Below, in pieces: positions 1-12,200 of a stretch of 64,000 nucleotides of DNA. The DNA is taken from positions 40,918,682 through 40,982,681 of the forward strand of contig OX439005.1 in the NCBI GenBank assembly GCA_949316495.1, written 5' to 3'. Source of the stretch: Amphiduros pacificus. Taxonomy: Eukaryota > Annelida > Polychaeta > Phyllodocida > Hesionidae. The position numbers and the translations under genes are program-made. The notes beneath the pieces are model-generated. The model was not told the origin of the DNA and searched no databases. It saw nothing but the letters and a program-made list of their open reading frames with translations. Each line of letters begins with the position of its first letter. The first letter of the stretch is position 1.

Positions 1-3000
1 TAAGTTACACTCCAGACATACCAAATGCAAAGCTTGGTTATATCTATTTGTGTTGATACAAAAGATTTATTGACAAAATGATTGAATGTGGCAGAACCAT
101 TGCTTATTGACTGTCATCGACCCCGCTAGTCTCTTGGAGATGCCTGATCCCAACAATAAACAAAATGGCCAAAATATGGAAATGATCCAATCAGTGGCTA
201 AACACTTCAGCATTAAAGAGCCACATGTTCTCCACATAATGGTCGCTTAGCCTGTTTCACTGCAGATATTATTCCCAACAGAAATCATGTGACTGTGATT
301 GATATTTGATGTCTGCTGGAAGGCAGTTATATGACAAACGTTGTGATTCAAGTTCAAAGAGTGTTCGGTGTGAATAACACCTGCAGTGTTGGTTTTGATT
401 AGTCAACCATGTCGTAGATAAGCCGCCACAGGTTGTTTTATAGGGAATTACCTTATAGACATTACAGACTATTACAGAATGTTATATACTCTTATGTCAT
501 GCCCATAATAAGATCAGGTGGTTGGAATATTGGGACGACAGATCCAAAGTTGTTCTAATCTCATTCTAATGTCATTTCCTCCTGAGTTATCAAGCAGCCA
601 ATTTGAACCATTTGACAGAAAGGTATGACAAAAATATTGGCATTATCCCCAACATAAATGTAAATTGCATCAAGATGTAAATGTGATGTACTGACCCTTT
701 CAATGCTGCAATCATAATATCCCATATATTTGTGAGTTTGCTACTGGTGTAATCGTCATGACAATCCATTTAAAAATGTGCTACTGGTATAATTGTCATG
801 ACAATCCATTTGAATTATGCTTCTGCTGGTATAATTGTTGTGACAATCCATTTGAAATGTGCTACTGTTATAATTCTCATGATAATCAATTTGAAATATG
901 CTTCTGGTATAATTGTCATGACAATCCATTTGAAATATGCTTCTGGTATAATTGTCATGACAATCCATTTGAGAAGTGGTACTGGTATAATTGTCATGAC
1001 AGTCAATTTGAAAGTGTGCTATTAGAATCATAAATAATTATTATTAAGACAATTTGAAAGAATGATCCTGGCAAATCTTTATGACTATTCTCCACTCTAT
1101 TTTAAAGCATTTCACATGAATATTTGTCACCATTACCCTTCCAATCATTATACAAGCATGCAGGCTACAGTTATAATTATGACTCTATTAAAAGTATGTC
1201 ACTCGGATAATACTCATTATACATTTCCAATCAATTTAAAAGTAAACCACAAGTATGATTGTTATCATCATCCTTTGAATGTTGACAAAATGAGCTACAG
1301 ACATTATGGACGGCTAACTTAGCCATTATCATCTCATATTACACCATTGTGCATTTTGCATACCATACCGAGATAATAATATGATCCATATCTAATAGCC
1401 TGACAATCTATACCGACACCATCTGGCCTACTTTGTACAATAAAAGCGTCTATAATGGATATATTTGATAAGCTGCACCTATCTATTAATAGAAAGTGTA
1501 AAGAGATCTATATACTGAAGCAGTAGACTGGTGTAAATCTTGGCAAACGTGTTTGCGTCGCAATCTCCAGGATACAGGGGTGGATTAGCAGATTAAACCT
1601 CTCTACTTGCCTAAAGTTGACATATACGACTTATCTTAGCTTGATTAAGTCAAGGATTAAGGTCACTTCATACCCTTGTATTATATTACAACACCTCATG
1701 ATTAAATGCAGTCTGTTGAGTCAAAGTTATCATCATTGGTAATAATGTATTCATAACTCACAATCAATATATCAATGTGCCATTATAACACTCAAACAAT
1801 AAAACTTGTATGCACTCCACACCAAAGAGGCTGAGATATTCATGTGATATCTATAAATCAAATAATTAAGTATGCCACAGTGACCATTGTGAACTCTGGA
1901 ATAATTAATCACAGAAGTGTTACTGAGCAGAATTCATTTTAAGGAATTCACTTTCAATAAACCTTTTTTTTTGTTTTCTCATTTTCTAATAAATCAAAGA
2001 TAAAAAAGCACAATAATTTTGAGAGAATGTAAAACAGATAATTACCAGTACCTCTATTCAATTTCTAAATTAATGTGATTCAAACCCGAGAGGAGAGCTA
2101 CTGATTTTCACATTGTAGCAGTTATGTAAGGCTTGGCTGTGCAAGTTTTTTTTATCTGTTAGATAACAATTGCTTCCTTCTGTATCTGGTGTAACAATTC
2201 ACTTTCTGACATTTCTAAATAAACACACCTTCTCTTTTGTAATAAAATGGGCATGTGATTTGAGTAATGTTTAATAAAATACTGATACAGGATTCTATCC
2301 ACCAATCACGAGTTCCTGAATAAAAGTCAAGAAAGGAATCAAACCGAAAAAAAAATGTTCATTTTGAAGATCATTAGTGTTATTATATGACTTTAAAAGA
2401 GAATATGTGATTCTGAATGGAATCAATAAATAATTAGAAATGGAAAGAGAAAATGGGATTCAAACAAGTCTGATATGTTCAGTCCTTTATTTTCATTTAT
2501 TGAATAAAAACCCATATTTTCTAAATATCATATTTCAGCCCATATTTCCTCAAACTATTTCCTAATGGCCCATATATTTTCTGATAGTTACATTACAAAC
2601 ATTTATAAAGCACATATTTCCTGCATATAGTATTCAAACTATTTGTTAATAGCCCATTATTCCATGTGAGTCATATTTAAACCAATTCTTAATTCTTATG
2701 TGAATCTTAAATAATGAATGCTTTATCACATATCTGAAATACAATGTCAGCCAATGCAACTAAACATAACATGACAAATATATATAACAGCATATAAAAC
2801 GATATTCTGATTGATTTTCATCAAGAAAAGCATCAATCAACTGTGGGGACAATACTTTGGCACAAGATTATGCTATTTATGTTATTTATAATCTTAAAAG
2901 AGGAATAAGAAGCTTTAAAATGGTCTTAATAACATTAGGTATAAAATATAATATCTGATCCATGGCAAATGTGAACAGGTGTGTTTATAAGGTGTAAAAA

Positions 3001-3136
3001 GTTAATCTATAATCTTATCACAGATTTAACAAAAATGCACCATAAATTATCCAGGCTTGGCAACTTGACTATATAAACACAATAATTTTTTTCAAATAGA
3101 TGACAAGGCATCGAGAAAATCATGATGTTTACTTAC
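1..3136 (-). other. MOK intron 4 (5' part)
   Basis: AT-rich intron sequence. Apart from the 39-bp minisatellite at 740-1025 and possible decayed copies to about 1320, no exon, transposon or RNA gene is recognised. Confidence 0.7.
740..1025. repeat. 39-bp minisatellite, about 7 copies
   Basis: The unit carries CTGGTATAATTGTCATGAC followed by AATCCATTTGAAATATG, with changes between copies. Each unit contains the perfect 14-bp palindrome ATTGTCATGACAAT. Because 39 is a multiple of three, spurious reading frames stay open on both strands. It lies in MOK intron 4. Confidence 0.9.
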
Positions 3137-3207
3137 CTCTTATAAGTTCATAAATATTCATATCCATTAGCTCACATATCAACACCAATGTGCCAGACTT
3201 TTTATCA
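3137..3207 (-). CDS. MOK: MOK coding exon 4 (hinge)
   Basis: Acceptor TTTGTTTCAG, donor GTAAGT. Encodes DKKSGTLVLICELMDM then NIYELIRG. This hinge segment identifies MOK among its relatives. The next exon, with the catalytic loop, is not found in 1-3136 and should lie outside the window. Confidence 0.93.
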
Positions 3208-6200
3208 CTGAAACAAATTTAAAGAATTTTGGTATCAACTCAAAATTGTAAAGAAAATCATCTGAGTAATTTGTACTTCTTATACATCAGACTTTATCAT
3301 TAATCTATAACAGCGAAATGCGTTTTATATGTTAAACATTAAATGAGCTAATACACAATTCATCAATAATAAAACCCCATAACAATTCAGCCTGAATCCA
3401 CATTGTATGTAATATAGTAATGATATAATTTGGAAATTTGCACCTGTCTAGTTGCAGCATGAAGCACGGTTTTTTAGGCATAAACTCTGCTGAATATGAT
3501 TTGTGTTCCTTTATGTCATGAAAATTTCTTTATATTTGAACTCCATGTAAATGCTTGCCATTACAATATTTTTCAAATAAAACATGTAAAGCAGATGTTG
3601 TGAAGCTTTGGATATTTTTTGGAAAGAAATCCTAATCCTATTTCAGAGTCATGATAATTAATGTTTTGCCATTTAAGTAATCCAGTTTGATCATCTTAAT
3701 AAGGGTATTATTATTTTTATTAACGAAATGATTCATAAGTTACTTATTAAAGAAATATAATATTGATTCTTTCCTCTGATGAAAAGACCAAATATTTCTC
3801 CTGGGAAAAAACTGGCCACAAATGGCTCCAAATAAATTCTGATCCTATAAATCAAAGCTGGTCCACATTTAACCATGATATGATAATAGTGGCTGGTTTG
3901 TGTATATGACATTTATCATAATCATACTCAGTTACCAATATTGATTTGGTATTGAATCATGTGCAACTATCAGTCTGGGCATTTTAATGCTCAATGAACT
4001 AACTATACTTAATGCCAGACATTTTTTATACTAAATTTCAAATAACCTTTGATTAGCTTATTGAAATGTACACACTGGAACTGTACAAATTTACCAGAAC
4101 CAGAACTGTACAACTCCTCTATATTTAATTATTGATGTTAGAGATTGGCAGGGGCCAATTGCTTTTGTGTATTTACAATGAATAATGAATGATTTTATCA
4201 CTCAATATAAATTTTTGTATCTAATTTTTCTTTTAGTTCCATTCTACTTCATCTAAAACAGAAATTCCCAATATTTTGACCAATTCACTACAAATGTAAG
4301 TTACAGTGTAAGGGAGAACTTAAAATATGCATTTTGTCTTTGATGAATGATTGATTGACATTCTTTATCAATGAATTTCAATCAATGTTTCTGATTAATA
4401 ATGGATGATTTTATCATTCCATAACAATTTGTGTATTTGATCCTGTATTCTCGTGTATTTCACGTAATCTTTAATGAAATTACAAGCAATAATAAATCTT
4501 ATTTTCACACTTATGAAGACAGTAATAGGGGAAAAATTCCTACATGTACTTTCATAATGCTATTGTAATTTTTTTTCCATTTATGACAAATACTGAATGA
4601 TTTGATGACTATAAATCAAATTGTGAATTTAATTCAACATTTTGTTCTTTTTTACAATCTCACATTACAAATCAAATCAATTCAAAATGCAAGTTGTGCA
4701 TTTTACATTAATTGTTTCACATAATGTGTCCATTATTGTTTTACCAGTGCTGCTTCAATCCTTAATGTATTTTTTGTTTTTTGTTTTTTGTATTTTGTTT
4801 GTTTAGGTTTTTACACCAATTTCAACGTCATTTCAGTCATATCATGATGAGACCTACAGATATAGTCTTACCTCACTTAATTGTCATATTGCAGGTCCTT
4901 CACATGACAATTCACCCATTCAGATTTATAAGAACAACAGGGTTAACCCTTCAATACAATCTTGGCATGGCAGGGAATCAAACCCAAGACCTTTGGATCA
5001 TGACAGAGGAACTGGTGTTCATAAGGTTGCATTCTAACGAGCTGCACCACAGCCTATGGCCTAATAATATAAGTGAGACCCACAACCTGGATCATCAACC
5101 TCAAATGCCCTTTGCTTGAAATGGCCAGCATTTACCACTTTGAAAGTGAACAAAAAATATGTTGAGTAAGACGATTGATGTAAGTTCATTATAATTCCAT
5201 TAGCCTCTCCAAATAAAATCAGCATAAATCAATGTCTGTGGTAATGTTCATCATACTGTTATATGTGATGTGATGGAGACTTTTCCATTCCGTGGCTTAT
5301 GGAAACAACCACTAATGTATTTGAAACAATAATGATATTGAACTCCTTTATGATATCATTAGATTTGCATGACATTGACAAGTTCATTAGCTGAATGACT
5401 GACAGTTTCCTGTTCTTTGATGAAGGAGGTTGTAATGACAACATGTGCCAGAGGCCAGGGTGGGGGAGGTGGCGTGAGAACCAAGCCTCTGATGAAGCAC
5501 AGATAATGCTATACATGCTCCTTGAAACTCTTCACATATTCTATTTCTTCTTCTATTTTGCATTGATATGTTTCTTTTGTACACATTTTACACTATGTCA
5601 GTGCCTCAATTTTATACAAAATGTGGTGAAATTGGTCCTGATATGGGATTCCCGATTGGAATCCTGGCCAGTTATTATCAAGGGTTGTTAGCAGACATTG
5701 TCTGGAATCAGCACTATATAAATGTTACTTTTACTTTTTTTATAATAACTGATTAATTAGAACATTTTATTTTAGGATTTCAGGATAAATATTCTTTATA
5801 AATGCTGCACTAATGACCAAGTGGGAGATGGTTTTTTTTCTCTCAAACATTTATATGTGAAGTATGCTCAGATAGAAACAAATCTCCATACAGACGAGTG
5901 CAATATCACAAAAATCCTTCACTTATTGTAGCCATACATAATAGCTAATTTTATATCAAAAGTTTCTTACATCTTTAACTTAGTTTCTATGGTTATCACT
6001 GATTGACAATTTTGAATGACTATTACATTTCTTTCTTTGATTTTAATGAGTCCACAGTGTCCAATTAACACATCTCCATCTCAGCACTAGTGTCTGGTCT
6101 TCATCACACAGTTTACTGGGTACTCCCTTGAACCCAGCATATGGCTCTGAGCCATTTATTAAGTACAAAGCATGAGTGCAACTTGTCTTTAATCAGGGTT

Positions 6201-9200
6201 TTAATAGGAGGGATAAATTATCTGGCGCATGACAGGTACATTAGGGTGTTTCATTTTTCGGACTTTTTTCCCGATCAAGCTGCTCATTAAAAGAAATGAT
6301 CTCTGATATGTAGTAAACCCACAGAAAAAATTTAAGACCAATCGATCAACTTTTAGACCCCCCCCTACCACCTTGTATGTTTGACCTCGGAAATCAGTGC
6401 TCGGTGGCCATTTTCTGGTTAAAATTCAAGTCTCATTGCCTCATAATTTCATTTTATTCAACTCAGGTAGTGTCTGTGTCACACAAATGTAGTTTTAAAG
6501 GTTACTTAATATTTCAAGATCATTTCCATTTAATTTGGGTCAAAATCATTCAAATTCAAGACATTAATTCTGAAAAATATACATTTTCAAATTAATTTCA
6601 CACTCATATCGGATAATTTTTTCACATTATTTCCACATTAACTTCAAATTGAGAATTATATTATAGTATGAAAGTTCACAGATTTGTCTCCATTTCATTT
6701 TTAGCTCTGCTGAGACTCACAGAGCTTTAGGAGTGGGGAAAATGTCTGTCTGTCTGTCCGTCCTAGGGTGTTTCATTTTTCGGACTTTTTTCCCGATCAA
6801 GCTGCTCATTAAAAGAAATGATCTCTGATATGTAGTAAACCCACAGAAAAAATTTAAGACCAATCGATCAACTTTTAGACCCCCCCCCTACCACCTTGTA
6901 TGTTTGACCTCGGAAATCAGTGCTCGGTGGCCATTTTCTGGCTAAAATTCAAGTCTCATTGCCTCATAATTTCATTTTATTCAACTCAGGTAGTGTCTGT
7001 GTCACACAAATGTAGTTTTAAAGGTTACTTAATATTTCAAGATCATTTCCATTTAATTTGGGTCAAAATCATTCAAATTCAAGACATTAATTCTGAAAAA
7101 TATACATTTTCAAATTAATTTAACACTCATATCGGATAATTTTTTCACATTATTTCCACATTAACTTCAAATTGAGAATTATATTATAGTATGAAAGTTA
7201 ACAGATTTGTCTCCATTTCATTTTTAGCTCTGCTGAGACTCACAGAGCTTTAGGAGTGGGGAAAATGTCTGTCTGTCTGTCCGTCCGTCTGTCAAAATTT
7301 CTTTGAAAGTCTTCTCCAAAACTACCAGTAATATATGTTTCAAATTTTATACAGAGGTAGACATTGAGGCAAAGATTCAGATTCCTTCAAATCTTAGTGA
7401 TGTCACCATTGACCTTAGTGCAGTGACCTCGAGGTTAGAAATTTGGTACTGAGCATATTTCAGCAACCACTTAAAAGTGAATAAACATATGTTGATGGCC
7501 TTAGGGCTATGATTATTATTGCTTTTTTGTAATGTTTGTGAACATTTCTTCCTAACAGATCATTTAAAACCAATTCAAGAGCAGAAGATGATATTTACCA
7601 ATCAAAATGCATGTTACATATCAAATTTGGCCCCAACTTGTTATCTCAATTCTCATTGGCTAGTATTTTTCCTTGACAACATTTTGGGCTAAGATTATAG
7701 AAATTCAAGACATTAATTCGGAAAAATATACATTTTCAAATCAATTTCACACTCACATCGGATACATATGTTCACATTATGTCCACATTAACTTCAAATT
7801 GAGAATTATATTTTAGTGTGAAAATTCACAGATTTATCTCCATCTCATTTTTAATGAATTATGGAATTTTAAGTCTGTGTGAAGAAGAGACATGGACAAT
7901 GAGACCTCTGTGAGCTCCCTTCTTTTCAGAGTTAGCTTAATCCTGGATGTACTTCACTCCCATTTCTGCTGCATCTTTGACAAATGCCATTACTTTTACA
8001 ATAGCTGCCATTTGTCTGTATTCCTCATCATCTTGCCAGTGCTCTGGTGGTAAATGGAGCTATCTTCCATCCATTCCTAGGTGTTCAAACAGGAGCCATG
8101 ACTGTGACCCAATTGGGGAGTAGTGAGACATTTCCTTGGGAAGACTGGTTTTTCTGGAATGAAAAGAGCAGGACTAGGCATAGCTTGAAGTTGTGTGGCA
8201 ATGACAGTCTTCATCCCATCATTCAATGATCTGTCAAACAAAACAAATACCACCAAAGATACCAAAAATGACAGATACCACAAATGAATTAGCATAGAGT
8301 TCTTGACCACGACAGCTATGGATGATGCATCAACTGCCTAAAATATATGACATAACATGGTGTAAGAGAAATTGGGAGAAACATTTATATCTAATGTTAA
8401 AATGGATATGCAAAAGATAAATTTCAAACTGTGAATTAATAGCCTCAGAATTATATCACTCATAGTCACACATCTCATAGTCACACATATCCACCCACAG
8501 CTGGAGATCTAAATTCGGAGCTGGAGCAACCGAGTGTATCTGAAGAAACTAAGGCCCATGAAACGGGGCAATGTGCTGGTCTAAACTATTATTGCCAACC
8601 AGTATTTCAGGTGTGATGAGATCTTGTCATGTTTCATCAGCCAGTTTTGTCATATTCATGATATACAATGCTGAGGCAAGAAATCAGGCATGATGAAGAG
8701 AATGTAGAGCTCACATGGCAAATTTGTCTATGCCTTGATCTTATTCAACAAAAGGTCTCATTACACCTGCAATACTGGCTGACTTTGATAGGATGGGCCA
8801 GTACATTTCCCTGTTCCATGGACCTTGGTTTCTTTTGGCATGCTTGGCTGCTCCAGGTCCACATTTTAATCTGTGGCTGTGAGATATGTGTGACTATCAG
8901 ATGTGATATGATTCTGAGGCTATTAATTCACAGTTTGAAATTTATCTTTCACATATCCATTTTAACATTAAGCATAAATTGTTCTCCCAAATTCTCTTAC
9001 ACCATGTTATGTCATATATTTAGGCAGTTGATGCATCATCCATAGCTATCGTGGTCAAGAACTCTATGCTAAGTCATTTGTGGTATCTGACTGAGTAGTA
9101 TTTGTCTTGTTTGACAGATCATTGAATGATGGGATGAAGACTGCAATTATCACACAACTTCTAGCTATGCCTAGCCCTCTCTATTCATTCCAGAAAACCA

Positions 9201-12200
9201 TTCTTCCCAAAGAAACATGCTTGAGCAGGGAAATGTCTCACTACTCCCAGATTGGGTCACAGTCATGGCTCCTGTTTGAACTCCTAGGAATGGATGGAAG
9301 ATGGCTCCATTTACCATCAGAGCACTGGCAAGATGATGAGGAATACAAACAAATGGCAGCTATTGTTAAAGTAGTGGCATTTGTCAAAGATGTAGCAGAA
9401 ATGGGAATGAAGGACAAATTTCAAACATATATTACTGGTAGTTTTGGAGAAGAAGACTTTCAAAGAAATTTTGACAGACGGACGGACAGACAGACAGACA
9501 TTTTCCCCACTCCTAAAGCTCTGTGAGTCTCAGCAGAGCTAAAAATGAAATGGAGACAAATCTGTTAACTTTCATACTATAATATAATTCTCAATTTGAA
9601 GTTAATGTGGAAATAATGTGAAAAAATTATCCGATATGAGTGTGAAATTAATTTGAAAATGTATATTCTTCAGAATTAATGTCTTGAATTTGAATGATTT
9701 TGACCCAAATTAAATGGAAATGATCTTGAAATATTAAGTAACCTTTAAAACTACATTTGTGTGACACAGACACTACCTGAGTTGAATAAAATGAAATTAT
9801 GAGGCAATGAGACTTGAATTTTAGCCAGAAAATGGCCACCGAGCACTGATTTCCGAGGTCAAACATACAAGGTGGTAGGGGGGGTCTAAAAGTTGATCGA
9901 TTGGTCTTAAATTTTTTCTGTGGGTTTACTACATATCAGAGATCATTTCTTTTAATGAGCAGCTTGATCGGAAAAAAAGTCCGAAAAATGAAACACCCTA
10001 AGGTACATGGACAATCCTACAAACTAGATAGAACTAGAGATAGAACTGTGGATCTCAGGCCATTTTAAAAATTAAGGCATTCTATAATTATCTGCTAAAT
10101 CAAACAAGATCCTTTATGTGAATTGTAATTCTGGATGTTTGTGTTGTTTTGCAAGATTATTAAATCTTGTTTTGTCTTATTTTACCTCTTAGATAATCAG
10201 TGAGTAAAAAACATTATAATGAGTTCATCTCTGTTTTTGCTATAAATTAGAATAACAATGCATATCATGTTTTTATAGACGGCACTGCATAATGATCATC
10301 AAGACACCAGGTATGTAATATTAGAAGTGTGCTAGATGGAGTGTATTATTAGAAAGAAATTATATGATTAAAAATGTTATATTGGAAAGAAAAACACAAA
10401 AAAGTTTGCTTGCGTATCTGTGCATAATCAGCTGTAACATTCTTACCAGAAGAGATATAATATTCCAGACATATATATTTTATGAGAAAGGATAAGAAGT
10501 GACTGAATATAACACTTCCACCCACATCTGCCTTTAAGGCATGGCTAAACCATTAGGATCACGCTTTCATTTAACAGTCCTCATAAAGTATTCATAATGA
10601 CTACTCCATATGTCTGACATTACAGGCATTGGCTAGATGCACCATGGGAGCACTATGGTTATTTTATCCCAATAAAATTGATCAAGCAATATAATGTTAC
10701 TTGTTTAAACAATTAAAAATTAAATCTTACTTACAATATACTTAGAAATCATCTTCCTTGATATTACTCTTGAATATTAGTATAATTTACCTCACTGAAA
10801 CTACCGCACTCTAAAGAATTAGTAAACTTGGCGAAGTCTCCCAGTAAAATATTAAGGAATATTTAAACATTAGTTGATTTATTATAAGATATATTATAAA
10901 CCAGAAGAGTCAATATGGTCACACATAATGTATCCAATATTGGGGCTAAAAGTCATTGCTTTAATTTCAGAGAGAGTGGGAGAGAATAACAAATCATTTG
11001 GTTTATTTGTGGTAACATGGGAAATGCATCTCTAAAAGTTCTGACTTAATTTGGAAATGCCCAATGAGTATTTTACAAAATGAAATTTAGAAATACATCA
11101 TTATTTCCTATTCAAAACATTTTATTATTACAATCATAAATTGGTCAAGAAAATTATTGCCTAGGATTTAAAGAACTCATATCATTTTTGCAAGACAAGA
11201 AATAATAAGACATGAAAAGAATTCTCTCACATACCATTTCAAAGGATATCATTTGCACTTCTAAAGCTATTTCATTTCTATACAGGATATCTTAAAAACC
11301 TACCCTTTTTCTGGAAGACTGCCATTGTTGACATAAATGTTCTTTGGTTTTAGAACCTAGAATAACCTTTTTTACTTATATCACTTTTACAAGTGGCAGA
11401 TACATTAACATGAGAAAGCCATGCTCAAATTTGGTGCAATATGTTTTCCGGAATGTCACTGAAAACGGTTTGGCAGTCATTTATAAATAGAAATTTCATT
11501 TTCTGTTGTGCTAAAACTTTGTCACATATAGAAATACGGACAACTTGTTGCAATGTATTTGATGTTTCTAGCTGAGATACCTCTATCTTTCATTATTATT
11601 TCTATGACCAGCAAATGGTGAGGAACCATATCTTGTTAAATAAACTAAAATCAGGAAATGAACAAAGGCCTCTATACTGAAAAAACAAAACTGAAGTCAA
11701 TTTCTCTGGCTTCTGTTAGTACTAAAACTGTATCCAATGTACAGAAATACCAAAACTGTGTCAAAATTATCGACACACTCAGTTTGAAGAATAGGGACAA
11801 ACTCTGAGTATCCCAAGAATATATATGATGTCTGAGTATCCCAAAAGTAGAGAAAACTTCTAAGTATCCCAAGAATATAGACAAACTGTGAATATCGAAA
11901 GAATATAGACAAACTCTGAGTATCCCAAGAGTAGAGACAAATTCTGAGTATCCCAAGAGAAGAGACAAATTCTGAATATCCCAAGAGTAGAGACAAATTC
12001 TGAGTATCCCAAGAGTAGAGACATACTCTGAGTATCCCAAGAGTAGAGACATACTCTGAGTATCCCAAGAGTAGAGACAAATTCTAATTATCCCAAGAGT
12101 AGAGACAAATTCTGAGTATCCCAAGAAAAGAGTGTCGGCTGCAAACTGCAAGTTTCACTGTGAAATGTGAGCTAAATATTATGCAAAGACCTACAGAATG

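Larger units (their letters stand above)
6242..10000. mobile_element. Foldback DNA transposon, hAT-like, 3.76 kb
   Basis: The ends are inverted copies starting TAGGGTGTTTCATTTTTCGG, and the element is flanked by a perfect 8-bp duplication AGGTACAT (6234-6241 and 10001-10008). An 8-bp duplication and a TAGGG end fit the hAT superfamily. The left terminal 522 bp is present twice in tandem (6242-6763 and 6764-7287), and the right arm (about 9465-10000) is a near-identical inverted copy. The inverted symmetry continues inward, so the element is one large, imperfect palindrome centred near 8.67 kb. The left arm also carries about 600 bp (about 7350-7945) absent from the right arm, part of which recurs near 60.0 and 60.7 kb. 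The terminal copies differ at only a few sites, so the duplication is recent. Confidence 0.88.

Noticed and set aside
4781-5119. 112-codon open frame on the plus strand
   Set aside because: It is the antisense of a SINE copy.
9107-9526. 139-codon frame as a host gene
   Set aside because: It lies in the arm of the foldback transposon and reads into its terminal repeat; listed only as a possible transposase relic.
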